This document shows positions 1 to 7,748 of a stretch of DNA of 55,221 nucleotides, in pieces; position 1 is the first letter of the stretch, and each line of letters opens with the position of its first letter. The notes under the pieces were generated by a model, which worked only from the letters and a program-made list of their open reading frames with translations, searched no databases and was not told the origin of the DNA. This DNA is from Porticoccaceae bacterium (GTDB taxonomy: Bacteria; Pseudomonadota; Gammaproteobacteria; Pseudomonadales; Porticoccaceae): contig JAPKEJ010000011.1 of the NCBI GenBank assembly GCA_028822155.1, positions 1 to 55,221 on the forward strand, read 5' to 3'. The position numbers and the translations under genes are program-made.

Positions 1-26
1 GCTCTAACCAGCTGAGCTATGGGCCC
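1..26 (-). tRNA. tRNA gene, 5' end only (cut by window edge)
   Basis: Read on the minus strand, the sequence begins GGGCCC and continues into TAGCTCAGCTGGTTAGAGC, the canonical acceptor 5' strand and D-arm of a bacterial tRNA. The anticodon lies outside the window, so the identity cannot be read. In Pseudomonas a tRNA with CAU anticodon (Ile2 or Met type) follows rpoD, and the GGGCCC acceptor start fits that; this is inference. It lies 10 bases beyond the rpoD stop in the same direction and may be co-transcribed with it. Confidence 0.85.
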
Positions 27-36
27 TTAATTAATA

Positions 37-1884
37 TTACTCGTCAATAAAGCTACGCAGATGATCCGAACGGGTCGGGTGGCGTAGTTTACGTAAGGCC
101 TTGGCTTCAATCTGACGAATTCGTTCTCTTGTCACATCAAATTGTTTGCCCACTTCTTCAAGAGTATGATCCGTATTCATATCGATACCAAAACGCATGC
201 GTAACACCTTGGCTTCCCGAGCGGTTAAGCTACTTAGAACACCACGAGTTGACTCTGTAAGGTTGTTCTTAGTCGCCTCATCAATTGGCTGTGCAATAGT
301 GTTATCTTCGATGAGATCACCAATGCTGGCATCTTCATCTTCACCAATAGGCGTTTCCATGGAAATAGGTTCTTTAGCAATCTTCAGTACTTTGCGAATC
401 TTATCTTCTGGCATTTCCATGCGCTCAGACAACTCTTCAGGAGTAGGTTCACGGCCCATTTCTTGAAGCATTTGCCGCGAAATGCGATTGAGTTTGTTGA
501 TCGTCTCAATCATATGTACTGGAATACGAATGGTACGCGCTTGGTCGGCGATTGATCGAGTGATAGCCTGTCGAATCCACCAGGTGGCGTAGGTCGAGAA
601 CTTGTAACCACGACGGTACTCAAACTTGTCGACTGCTTTCATTAGGCCGATATTGCCTTCTTGGATAAGATCCAAAAATTGGAGGCCGCGATTAGTATAT
701 TTTTTAGCAATAGAAATTACCAAGCGCAAGTTAGCTTCCACCATTTCTTTCTTGGCTCGGCGAGACATTGCTTCACCAATAGTAAGCCGGCGATTGATGT
801 CTTTAATCTGCAGGATAGAGAGCCCGCTAGCTTTCTCTACCTGTGCCAGCTTGCGCTGTGACCGTAAAACTTCAACTTCTTGATTGGTGATGCCTGCGGA
901 ATAGTCAGCTTTGGCTTTTACTAAAGAGCCAGTCCATTTAAGGTTGGTTTCATTACCAGGGAATGACTTTATGAACTCTTTTCGTGGCATTTTTGCGAAG
1001 CGAATGCAGAGCTTCATAATATTCCGTTCTTCTTTGCGGATTTTTTCCACCGAGACTCGGATTAAGGTAATCAAAGGATCAAACTGCTTAGGAGTAAGTT
1101 TTAAATATTTAAACAACTCTGCTAACTCGACCATTTGTTTGAGCGTCGCATCACTGGACCTGCCGGTTTTGGCAATTGATTTCTCTGCTTTAATCAGCTG
1201 CTTGCGAATATCTTCAAAGCGCTCTGTCGCCACTTCGGGGTCGAGGCCACCTTCGTGCTCTTCCTCTTCTTCCTTTTCCTCGATTTCTTCGCCGTTAGCA
1301 ATCCTCTCTGCTTCAGCGGCCTCAGCGGCCTGCTGCTGGGCTAGTGCTGATGGCACATGCTCCATCGGGTTAAGGTAACCGCTGATAAGGTCGGTTAGCT
1401 TCTTCTCGCCAGCAATGACTTTGTCCCACTGAGCGATCACAGCAGCAACGTTGGATGGCCATTCGGCAACAGCGGACATTAGCTCTCGAGTGCCTTCCTC
1501 AATGCGCTTAGCAATTTCAATCTCACCCTCTCGTGTCAGCAGCTCAACTGAACCCATTTCACGCATATACATACGCACAGGATCTGTGGTGCGGTGCTGT
1601 TCTGACTCAACTGACGCCAGGGCAGCTGCGGCTTCGGCGGCTGCGACTTCATCAGGAGTATTGTCACCTGAGATCATCAATAAAGTCTCGGCGTCGGGCG
1701 CAGTCTCGTAGACTGTAATGCCCATGTCGTTGATCATCTGGATGATATCTTCGACCTGTTCAGGATCTGCAATATCTTCTGGAAGGTGATCGTTAACTTC
1801 CGCGTAGGTAAGGTACCCTTGCTCACGGCCTTTAGCGATGAGATCTTTGATGCCGGATTGTTGCTTATCAGTGCTTTCAGTCAT
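37..1884 (-). CDS. rpoD: RNA polymerase primary sigma factor RpoD (sigma-70)
   Basis: This is the housekeeping sigma factor, which directs core RNA polymerase to most promoters. The 615-residue product is close to the usual 613-617. Seen in the sequence: an N-terminal region 1.1, a variable linker with a long acidic run typical of proteobacterial sigma-70 (about residues 190-210), the region 2 block with [13 protein letters not shown] and the aromatic [10 protein letters not shown] melting motif (about 385-460), and a C-terminal region 4.2 helix [17 protein letters not shown] (584-600). I chose the ATG at 1884 over an upstream TTG at 1926 because the protein then begins MTES, and because the TTG falls inside a good -10 element. 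It is the last protein gene of the rpsU-yqeY-dnaG-rpoD cluster and has its own likely promoter just upstream. Confidence 0.98.
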   Translation of the reverse strand: MTESTDKQQSGIKDLIAKGREQGYLTYAEVNDHLPEDIADPEQVEDIIQMINDMGITVYETAPDAETLLMISGDNTPDEVAAAEAAAALASVESEQHRTTDPVRMYMREMGSVELLTREGEIEIAKRIEEGTRELMSAVAEWPSNVAAVIAQWDKVIAGEKKLTDLISGYLNPMEHVPSALAQQQAAEAAEAERIANGEEIEEKEEEEEHEGGLDPEVATERFEDIRKQLIKAEKSIAKTGRSSDATLKQMVELAELFKYLKLTPKQFDPLITLIRVSVEKIRKEERNIMKLCIRFAKMPRKEFIKSFPGNETNLKWTGSLVKAKADYSAGITNQEVEVLRSQRKLAQVEKASGLSILQIKDINRRLTIGEAMSRRAKKEMVEANLRLVISIAKKYTNRGLQFLDLIQEGNIGLMKAVDKFEYRRGYKFSTYATWWIRQAITRSIADQARTIRIPVHMIETINKLNRISRQMLQEMGREPTPEELSERMEMPEDKIRKVLKIAKEPISMETPIGEDEDASIGDLIEDNTIAQPIDEATKNNLTESTRGVLSSLTAREAKVLRMRFGIDMNTDHTLEEVGKQFDVTRERIRQIEAKALRKLRHPTRSDHLRSFIDE

Positions 1885-1925
1885 AGGGCAATCTTGCGTA
1901 GTTGAGGGTTGAAAAATAGCGCGCA

Positions 1926-1954
1926 ATTATAGCGAATAAAAAACGCCTTGTCCC
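1926..1954 (-). promoter_or_regulatory. Candidate sigma-70 promoter for rpoD in the dnaG-rpoD gap
   Basis: On the minus strand a perfect TATAAT (1931-1926) is preceded by a 17-base spacer and GGGACA, a 4/6 match to the -35 consensus (1954-1949). The -10 is followed by GCGC-rich sequence. This would allow rpoD transcription independent of rpsU and dnaG, as known for E. coli rpoD, although there some internal promoters lie within dnaG. Confidence 0.5.
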
Positions 1955-1996
1955 TGACAAAATGTTGTTTATTCAGCTTATTTCATATTTGTTAGT

Positions 1997-3952
1997 TTAG
2001 ACTACAAGTCGTTGTTTTATCTTGTTTTTTAGTTCAACCGATTGTGGGTCGCTTGGCAGCTGCAGGCGTATTTTATGTAACTGCTTGATTTCTCGCTCGC
2101 CAAGCACTTTAAGCTCGAGCAAATATGTTGCTTTATCTTGAATCGGAAGTGCTTCAAATGCAGTTTGTGTGACATGCTTAAGAGCGTCACTAAATTCCTG
2201 ATGATCGTCCCTGCCAGTGCCAACTGGGGGATGGTAGAGCTCACTGGCGGCCAGAGACTGTAATATTTTGGTTTCTGCTTGGTTGCCATGAGTGCCTAGC
2301 CAGTAGGCAAAAATATGGGATGGTTTGTAGTGTGGGTTTTTTTTCGCCACGTCGAGAACTCTAAGAAATAGCTGAGTATCTTCGTCTGATGACAAGCTTA
2401 AAAACTCAATATCTTCAACAGATTCAGCTAGTGCGGGGTGATTGAGTAGCAATGCGGTTAAAAATTTTACCGGTGAAAGACGAATTTTTGACGCTCTAGT
2501 GTGGTTGATGATAGGAAAGTCATCCGGTTCTAAAGAGCCGTCAAATTCGGCGTAATGGTGTGCACCTTGCTGCGCAGCATGGTCGTAGGAGTCAGTGCGG
2601 ACTTCTTCTGGTGCGGCTTCTTTTGCTGCTGCGGCACGTTGTTGAGGTGTAATGTGAGTCGCTACATAATCTTTGAGATTGTCAGCTGATATCCCTGTTC
2701 TTCGGGAGAGTTCTTCAAGCATCAGTTGGCGAAAGACTCCCTGTGGGATTCGATTAATTTGTGGCGCGCAGACTTTACTCAATCGGGCTTTGCCGTCTGC
2801 TGTTGAAGCGTCGATACCCTCGCTAAGTTGTTCGAACAAAAATTCTGAAAGCGGCAGTGCTTTAGTGATTCGTTCTTGGAATGCAGTGGTACCAAGGGCT
2901 CTAACCATTGTGTCGGGGTCTTCACCGTCGGGTAAAAATAGAAATTTTGCTGAGACACCATCGCGCATCTCCGGCAGGGCGATCTCTAAAGATCGGGCTG
3001 CTGCTCGCCTACCCGCATTATCGCCGTCAAAGCAGAATACTAACTCAGAGGTGTATCGAAATAATTTTTGCAGATGGTTCTCTGTCAGCGCCGTGCCGAG
3101 TGTGGCTACGGCATTGGCAATTCCGTATTGGGCTAGGGCAATCACGTCCATATAGCCCTCCACCATAATTAAACAGGGAATTTCTTTCAGTGATTGACGT
3201 GCTTCATACAAGCCATAGAGCTCGCGGCCTTTATGGAATACCGGAGTTTCTGGGGAGTTGAGGTACTTTGGCGTGCTGTCGTCCAACACCCGCCCTCCAA
3301 AACCTAGAGTACGACCTCGTTGATCGCGAATAGGAAACATAATGCGGTGACGAAATCGGTCATACTGTTTTTTTTCTTCCGGCTTAACGATAATCATGCC
3401 GGACTCGTCCAGTAGCTTTATTTTGTCAGTATCGGTGCCCGATGCTTTTAATAGGTTGTCCCATCCTGGCGGGGCGTATCCCACCCCGAATTGGGCTGCA
3501 ATTTTTCCGCTCAGGCCTCGCCCTTTTAAGTATTCGACCGCGGAGCTTGCTGCCTTATGTGTTCTAAGTTGTTGGCGAAAAAATTTATCTGACTCGGTTA
3601 ACATTGAAAATAGATTATCTTTTTGTTTGACCGCTTGTTGATCGGGGGCTGCGACCCGAGGAATCTCCATGCCAGCATTTTTAGCTAGCATTTCTACAGC
3701 TGGCAAGAAATCAAGTCGATCAAACTCCATAACAAAACCCAGAGCGTTGCCGCCAGCACCACAACCAAAACAGTAGTAAAACTGCTTGTCTTGAGCGACG
3801 GTAAAAGAGGGACTTTTTTCTTCATGAAAGGGGCAGCAGGCCTTATAGTTTTTGCCTGCTTTTTTGAGCTGAACGCGGCCGTTGACCACGTCGACAATAT
3901 CAACGCGATCGAGTAAATCATCAATAAAGGTTTGCGGTATTAGTCCAGCCAT
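1997..3952 (-). CDS. dnaG: DNA primase DnaG
   Basis: DnaG makes the RNA primers for both replication strands and works with the DnaB helicase. The 651-residue protein has the CHC2 zinc finger at the N-terminus (C40, H43, C61, C64 in CCPFHEEKSPSF and YYCFGCG), the central RNA polymerase/Toprim core with MVEGYMDV near residue 265 and the acidic CFDGDNAG motif, and a C-terminal helicase-binding domain. The ATG start is the one used by the family (MAGLIPQTFIDDLL). No clear ribosome binding site precedes it, which fits the low translation of dnaG known from E. coli. It sits between yqeY (66 bases upstream) and rpoD. Confidence 0.98.
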   Translation of the reverse strand: MAGLIPQTFIDDLLDRVDIVDVVNGRVQLKKAGKNYKACCPFHEEKSPSFTVAQDKQFYYCFGCGAGGNALGFVMEFDRLDFLPAVEMLAKNAGMEIPRVAAPDQQAVKQKDNLFSMLTESDKFFRQQLRTHKAASSAVEYLKGRGLSGKIAAQFGVGYAPPGWDNLLKASGTDTDKIKLLDESGMIIVKPEEKKQYDRFRHRIMFPIRDQRGRTLGFGGRVLDDSTPKYLNSPETPVFHKGRELYGLYEARQSLKEIPCLIMVEGYMDVIALAQYGIANAVATLGTALTENHLQKLFRYTSELVFCFDGDNAGRRAAARSLEIALPEMRDGVSAKFLFLPDGEDPDTMVRALGTTAFQERITKALPLSEFLFEQLSEGIDASTADGKARLSKVCAPQINRIPQGVFRQLMLEELSRRTGISADNLKDYVATHITPQQRAAAAKEAAPEEVRTDSYDHAAQQGAHHYAEFDGSLEPDDFPIINHTRASKIRLSPVKFLTALLLNHPALAESVEDIEFLSLSSDEDTQLFLRVLDVAKKNPHYKPSHIFAYWLGTHGNQAETKILQSLAASELYHPPVGTGRDDHQEFSDALKHVTQTAFEALPIQDKATYLLELKVLGEREIKQLHKIRLQLPSDPQSVELKNKIKQRLVV

Positions 3953-3980
3953 GAGTCTTGCACGTTATTGGTCATGTTAA

Positions 3981-4005
3981 CCACAGTGTAACGACTTCAC
4001 CGTGG
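3981..4005 (-). other. Stem-loop in the yqeY-dnaG intergenic region
   Basis: The arms CCACGGTG and CACTGTGG (minus strand) form an 8-bp stem with one G-U pair and a 9-base loop. No T-run follows, so it is not a standard terminator. It lies 29 bases before the dnaG start. It could be an mRNA processing or stability element; that function is inferred from position only. Confidence 0.4.
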
Positions 4006-4018
4006 AAAGAAACTGCCA

Positions 4019-4465
4019 TTAACCGTTTAAAGCTGTCTTGACGAGTCCACTGACTGCGCCGCCGTCGGCACGCCCTTGGATTTGTGGTTTTAGAATACCC
4101 ATGACCTTCCCCATGTCACGCATTGATTCAGCGCCAGCAGCGCTAATAGCTTCGGCAATCATAGTGCTGATTTCTTCCTCAGTAAGGGCAACTGGCAAAA
4201 ATTCCTGAATAACGTTGATCTCACCGATTTCAATATCTGCAAGTTCTTGACGACCGGCTGATTCGTACTGAGTTATAGAGTCCCGCCGTTGCTTGATCAT
4301 CTTATCGAGAATGGCTATGAGTCTCTCATCGCTGACCTCGATGCGTTCGTCTACCTCAATACGCTTTACATCTGAGAGCATCAGCCTAATGGCACTAAGG
4401 CGTGGTTTGTCTTTTGAGCGCATTGCATTTTTCATTGCATCAGTGAGTTGCGTTTTCATCGACAT
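4019..4465 (-). CDS. yqeY: GatB/YqeY-domain protein
   Basis: The 148-residue protein belongs to the YqeY family, which resembles the tRNA-binding tail domain of the GatB amidotransferase subunit. The cellular role is not established. Family hallmarks are the helical N-terminus (KTQLTDAMKNAMRSKD), IRLMLSDVKR, the central QRRDSITQYESAGRQELA and the C-terminal GMGKVMG-type segment (here DMGKVMGILKPQIQGRADG). An ATG at 4465 follows GAGGT by five bases and gives the family's usual length of about 147; a second ATG at 4459 is a less favoured alternative. It lies between rpsU and dnaG, an arrangement common in Pseudomonas-type genomes but absent in E. coli K-12. Confidence 0.92.
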   Translation of the reverse strand: MSMKTQLTDAMKNAMRSKDKPRLSAIRLMLSDVKRIEVDERIEVSDERLIAILDKMIKQRRDSITQYESAGRQELADIEIGEINVIQEFLPVALTEEEISTMIAEAISAAGAESMRDMGKVMGILKPQIQGRADGGAVSGLVKTALNG

Positions 4466-4502
4466 GAGATACCTCGAGATAAAAGTTATGAATTCCAGAA
4501 AC

Positions 4503-4525
4503 ACAAAAAGCGCCCGATTGGCGCT
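4503..4525 (-). terminator. Intrinsic terminator/attenuator between rpsU and yqeY
   Basis: On the minus strand AGCGCC and GGCGCT pair as a 6-bp GC-rich stem around a 5-base loop, followed directly by TTTTGTGTTT. The placement 46 bases after rpsU matches the known E. coli arrangement, where a terminator behind rpsU reduces read-through into dnaG and rpoD so that far more S21 than primase is made. Confidence 0.6.
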
Positions 4526-4570
4526 CCTTGTTATTACTTTGCATCAAACATAATGAAACCTGTTTAGTGA

Positions 4571-4786
4571 CTAGTAAAGCCGAATAAACTTGCGTGATTC
4601 TCGAGAAACCTGCTTTTGGTTTCGCTTCACTGCGGCCGCTGCTTTACGCTTGCGTACCCAGGTAGGTTTTTCGTAGAACTCACAGCTGCGAACTTTAGCC
4701 AGAACACCGGCTTTTTCGCAAGAACGTTTGAAACGACGTAAGGCTACGTCAAAGGGCTCGTTTTCTTTAATGCGCACACTTGGCAT
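4571..4786 (-). CDS. rpsU: 30S ribosomal protein bS21
   Basis: This is small-subunit protein S21, which helps base-pairing of mRNA with the 16S 3' end at initiation. The 71-residue basic protein has the family length and hallmark sequence ([20 protein letters not shown], then a Lys/Arg-rich C-terminus). An AGGA lies about ten bases before the ATG. It is the first gene of the macromolecular-synthesis operon and is divergent from tsaD, a widely conserved arrangement. Its own terminator and a promoter with a GC-rich discriminator suggest rRNA-like growth-rate control. Confidence 0.98.
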   Translation of the reverse strand: MPSVRIKENEPFDVALRRFKRSCEKAGVLAKVRSCEFYEKPTWVRKRKAAAAVKRNQKQVSRESRKFIRLY

Positions 4787-4859
4787 GTATTCTTAATCCT
4801 GTAGTGAAAATATCTTGTAAGAGAGGTCAACTTGAAACCAACCATTCAAGGGCGCGTAG

Positions 4860-4887
4860 TCTATACACTTAGCGTAGTTGATGCAAA
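4860..4887 (-). promoter_or_regulatory. Candidate promoter of rpsU operon
   Basis: Minus strand: TTTGCA (4887-4882), a 16-base spacer and TATAGA (4865-4860), followed by a CG-rich discriminator (CTACGCGCCC) before the expected start. Both boxes match 4/6. GC-rich discriminators are typical of promoters under stringent ppGpp/DksA control; that link is inferred. Confidence 0.45.
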
Positions 4888-4979
4888 GGTTTTTGCCTTG
4901 GTTTTGCGAGTCTTTTTTACCTTAAAATGCCAAGTTTTTAAATCTATGCTCAAGGGTTTAACTTTGCACCGACAACTGT

Positions 4980-4988
4980 TGTTATAAT
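4980..4988 (+). promoter_or_regulatory. Candidate extended -10 promoter of tsaD
   Basis: TGTTATAAT is a perfect extended -10 (TGn plus TATAAT) 41 bases before the tsaD start; no good -35 box is visible at 17 bases. An 11-base perfect palindrome, ACAACTGTTGT at 4972-4982, overlaps its 5' edge and could be a regulator site, which is speculative. Confidence 0.5.
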
Positions 4989-5029
4989 TATGCTTTTGTA
5001 TACTAACTTTTGCTGAGAGTCTGCTTTAG

Positions 5030-6070
5030 ATGCTTGTTTTAGGTATTGAAACGTCTTGCGATGAAACTGGTGTAGCTATCTATGATAGCGAAAGGGGTTT
5101 GCTCGCACATACACTTTATTCTCAGGTCAAACTTCATGCCGAGTACGGCGGTGTAGTGCCTGAGCTAGCCTCCCGTGACCACGTGCGCAAAATTTTACCT
5201 TTGCTGGATGATGTGTTCACTCAGGCGGGCGTTAATAAAAAACAGCTAGATGGCATTGCCTATACTGCCGGTCCAGGGTTGTTGGGTGCGCTAATGGTGG
5301 GTGGTTCTATGGCGACAGCTTTTGGCTTTGCCTTGGATATTCCTGTGATTGGTGTGCATCATATGGAAGCTCACCTTTTGGCTCCGATGCTTGAAGAGAA
5401 ACCTCCTGAATTCCCTTTTGTGGCGCTCTTGGTTTCCGGAGGCCATACGCAGTTAGTCTCAGTCGCCGCTATCGGTGAATATGAACTGCTAGGTGAGTCT
5501 CTAGACGATGCGGCTGGAGAGGCCTTTGATAAAACCGCTAAGATGCTTGATCTTGATTATCCGGGTGGGCCGGTTCTTGCTGCCATGGCAGATCAGGGCG
5601 AGATTGATCGATTTTCCTTCCCTCGGCCGATGACTGATCGACCGGGTTTAGATTTCAGCTTTTCTGGCCTAAAAACTCATACTCGCAATCTTATTGAAAA
5701 GCACAGAGGAGAGAGCCTATTACCGGATGATCTGACCGTGCGAGATATTTGTGCTGGATTTCAAGAGGCGGTGGTTGATACCTTAGTCATTAAATGTCGT
5801 CGGGCGATGAGGCAAACTGAGTTGAAGAGGTTGGTCATTGCCGGTGGGGTATCAGCTAATACACGGTTAAGGTACAAGCTAGAGGTCGCCCTTGAGAAAG
5901 AGGGTGTCGAGGTATTTTATGCACGTCATGAGTTTTGCACTGATAATGGCGCTATGGTTGCTTTCGCTGGTTGCCAGAGATTATTAGCGGGAGAGCGCAA
6001 TCCACTACTTATTTCGGCGACCCCCAGATGGCCTCTTGATCAGTTATCTAGCATTAATAGCGTAAGTTAA
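5030..6070 (+). CDS. tsaD: tRNA N6-adenosine threonylcarbamoyltransferase TsaD
   Basis: TsaD transfers the threonylcarbamoyl group onto A37 of ANN-decoding tRNAs, acting with TsaB and TsaE on the product of TsaC-type synthases. The 346-residue protein shows the ASKHA-fold start [17 protein letters not shown], the metal-binding HMEAH motif at 111-115, LVSGGHTQL, the FSFSGLKT segment and a C-terminal [12 protein letters not shown]. The ATG at 5030 is the conserved start. It is divergent from rpsU and is followed 17 bases later by folB. It was formerly called gcp, ygjD or O-sialoglycoprotein endopeptidase. Confidence 0.98.
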   Translation: MLVLGIETSCDETGVAIYDSERGLLAHTLYSQVKLHAEYGGVVPELASRDHVRKILPLLDDVFTQAGVNKKQLDGIAYTAGPGLLGALMVGGSMATAFGFALDIPVIGVHHMEAHLLAPMLEEKPPEFPFVALLVSGGHTQLVSVAAIGEYELLGESLDDAAGEAFDKTAKMLDLDYPGGPVLAAMADQGEIDRFSFPRPMTDRPGLDFSFSGLKTHTRNLIEKHRGESLLPDDLTVRDICAGFQEAVVDTLVIKCRRAMRQTELKRLVIAGGVSANTRLRYKLEVALEKEGVEVFYARHEFCTDNGAMVAFAGCQRLLAGERNPLLISATPRWPLDQLSSINSVS

Positions 6071-6087
6071 TAACAGGAATTTATTTG

Positions 6088-6444
6088 ATGGATATTGTTT
6101 ATATAAGAGATCTGCGTATCGAGACCATCATAGGGATCTATGATTGGGAGAGGGAGGTTAAGCAAACAATTAGCCTAGATTTAGAGATGGCCCACGATAT
6201 TTCTAAGGCGGCCGAGACGGATGATATTCAGTATGCGCTTAATTATAAATCCATCGCCAAGCGTCTGATTAAATTTATTGAGCAGAGTGAATTTTTGCTC
6301 GTTGAACGGATGGCAGAAGAGATTGCTTCGGTTGTGCGCAATGAATTCTCGGTGCCCTGGTTAAAGCTGCGCGTGAGTAAACCTGGTGCGTTAAGAGGCT
6401 CTCAAGATGTTGGCATTATTATTGAACGAGGAGAACGCCCCTAG
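6088..6444 (+). CDS. folB: Dihydroneopterin aldolase FolB
   Basis: FolB converts 7,8-dihydroneopterin to 6-hydroxymethyl-7,8-dihydropterin and glycolaldehyde in folate synthesis. The 118-residue protein has the family pattern: DIVYIRDLRIETIIGIYDWERE at the N-terminus (shown here in part), the central YALNYKSIAKRL, FLLVERMAEEIA and a C-terminal VSKPGALRGSQDVGI. An upstream in-frame TTG at 6085 is passed over in favour of the ATG at 6088, which has AGGAA about ten bases before it. Its stop codon overlaps the folK start by one base, so the two pterin genes are probably translated together. Confidence 0.96.
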   Translation: MDIVYIRDLRIETIIGIYDWEREVKQTISLDLEMAHDISKAAETDDIQYALNYKSIAKRLIKFIEQSEFLLVERMAEEIASVVRNEFSVPWLKLRVSKPGALRGSQDVGIIIERGERP

Positions 6445-6953
6445 TGGCACTTATTTACCTAAGTCTTGGCAGCAATGTTGAACGCTATTTGCGCATTAGT
6501 GCAGGGTTGGACGCCCTTGCTGAGTGCTTTGGTGAATTAACGTTGTCATCGGTTTATGAGAGTGATTCAGTTGGTTTTCAAGGCGATAATTTTTTAAATC
6601 TTGTCGCTGGTATTTATTCTGAGAGTTCACTGGGTGAAGTATCTATCATTCTTAAAAAAATTGAGAACGACAACGGCCGCGACCGCAGTGCTCCCCGTTT
6701 TGGGCCGCGTAGTTTAGATATTGATATATTGACCATGGATAATATTAGTGGAGAAGTCGACGGTGTTGAACTGCCTCGGGATGAAGTGCTGAAGAACGCC
6801 TTCGTACTTTTACCCTTGGCAGAAATTGCACCTGACACTAACCATCCTGTCACTGGCCAAAGTTATTCTAAACACTGGCAGTGCTATGATAAAAGCAAGC
6901 AAAAACTGTGGCCGGTGCCCTTTATCTGGCAAGGTAAAAATCTTACCATTTAA
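6444..6953 (+). CDS. folK: 2-amino-4-hydroxy-6-hydroxymethyldihydropteridine diphosphokinase FolK
   Basis: FolK pyrophosphorylates the product of FolB, giving the substrate for dihydropteroate synthase. The 169-residue protein begins with the family ALIYLSLGSNVE motif and carries the signature FGPRSLDIDIL near residues 88-98, with the two aspartates that bind magnesium. The start is GTG, overlapping the folB stop by one base, with a GAGGAG ribosome binding site ten bases upstream. It ends 33 bases from the convergent folM-like gene; no clear terminator is visible between them. Confidence 0.96.
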   Translation: MALIYLSLGSNVERYLRISAGLDALAECFGELTLSSVYESDSVGFQGDNFLNLVAGIYSESSLGEVSIILKKIENDNGRDRSAPRFGPRSLDIDILTMDNISGEVDGVELPRDEVLKNAFVLLPLAEIAPDTNHPVTGQSYSKHWQCYDKSKQKLWPVPFIWQGKNLTI

Positions 6954-6986
6954 AGCCCTGCTTTACCTTCGGCAATCCTCATAATC

Positions 6987-7733
6987 TCACAAGCTATTTG
7001 AACTGCCGCCGTCTACAGCGATGGTTTGGCCCGTCATGTAGGTCGCCTCAACGGCCAGGAAGTAGACCGTTTGAGCGATGTCGTCTTCGGTTCCTAATCT
7101 ACCCATTGGTACTTTGCTCAAGACTGAATCTTGCTTTACTGCATCGTCCGATTCATGCTCGGGCCAGAGTATGGCGCCTGGTGCCACGCTATTAATGCGT
7201 ACACTAGGCCCAAGTTCTTTGGCCAACGTTTTGGTCATAGCTATATTGCCAGCCTTGGCAATAGAATAAATAGGGTGGTTTGCTAGGGCCTGTCTAGCGT
7301 GCATATCGGAAATATTAACAATGCTTCCGTGGTGTTTGGTTAATATCTTTGCTAGCTTTTGCGATAGGAAAAACGGTCCTTTGAGATTACTGTTGATAAG
7401 GTCATCCCATTGATTTTCGTCGCAATAATTAATGGGCGTCGGATAAAAGCTTGAAGCGTTGTTAACTAAGATATCTAGGCGTCCTACAGATCTAACCAGA
7501 TCGACTATTTTATCCAGTCCGCCCATCTCGTTGAGGTCGCATTGCACCAACAGGCAACTGTCCCCTCTTCGCTCATTTAATTTCCTACAGAGCTTGTCAG
7601 CGTCCGAGGCAGAACGATTATAGTGAATAATTACCCGATAACCCTTAGCGTGAAATAGATTCGCTGTTACGGCGCCGATGCGTCGTGCTGCTCCGGTAAT
7701 TAATATAACGGGTTGTTGGTCCTGTTCCTGCAT
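6987..7733 (-). CDS. folM: Pteridine reductase-type short-chain dehydrogenase (FolM-like)
   Basis: This is a 248-residue short-chain dehydrogenase. Instead of the common TGxxxGIG it has TGAARRIG (13-20), typical of pteridine reductases such as PTR1 and FolM, which reduce dihydromonapterin or dihydrofolate with NADPH. The NNAS motif is at 91-94 and the catalytic Tyr156-x3-Lys160 pair is in YSIAK. The neighbours folB and folK on the opposite strand support a pterin role. It starts 15 bases after cca and is probably co-transcribed with it; AAGG lies about nine bases before the ATG. Substrate identity is inferred from motif and context. Confidence 0.85.
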   Translation of the reverse strand: MQEQDQQPVILITGAARRIGAVTANLFHAKGYRVIIHYNRSASDADKLCRKLNERRGDSCLLVQCDLNEMGGLDKIVDLVRSVGRLDILVNNASSFYPTPINYCDENQWDDLINSNLKGPFFLSQKLAKILTKHHGSIVNISDMHARQALANHPIYSIAKAGNIAMTKTLAKELGPSVRINSVAPGAILWPEHESDDAVKQDSVLSKVPMGRLGTEDDIAQTVYFLAVEATYMTGQTIAVDGGSSNSL

Positions 7734-7748
7734 GAGCTAAACCTTTGT

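Noticed and set aside
911-1378. 155-codon open frame on the plus strand inside rpoD
   Set aside because: It is antisense to a complete sigma-70 gene, has Ser/Arg-rich composition typical of a mirrored frame and matches no family I recognise.
2673-3155. 160-codon open frame opposite dnaG
   Set aside because: Antisense shadow of a conserved gene with no ribosome binding site or family motif.
6949-6962. Small hairpin TAAAG-CTTTA at the end of folK as a terminator
   Set aside because: Five AT-rich base pairs and no T-run.
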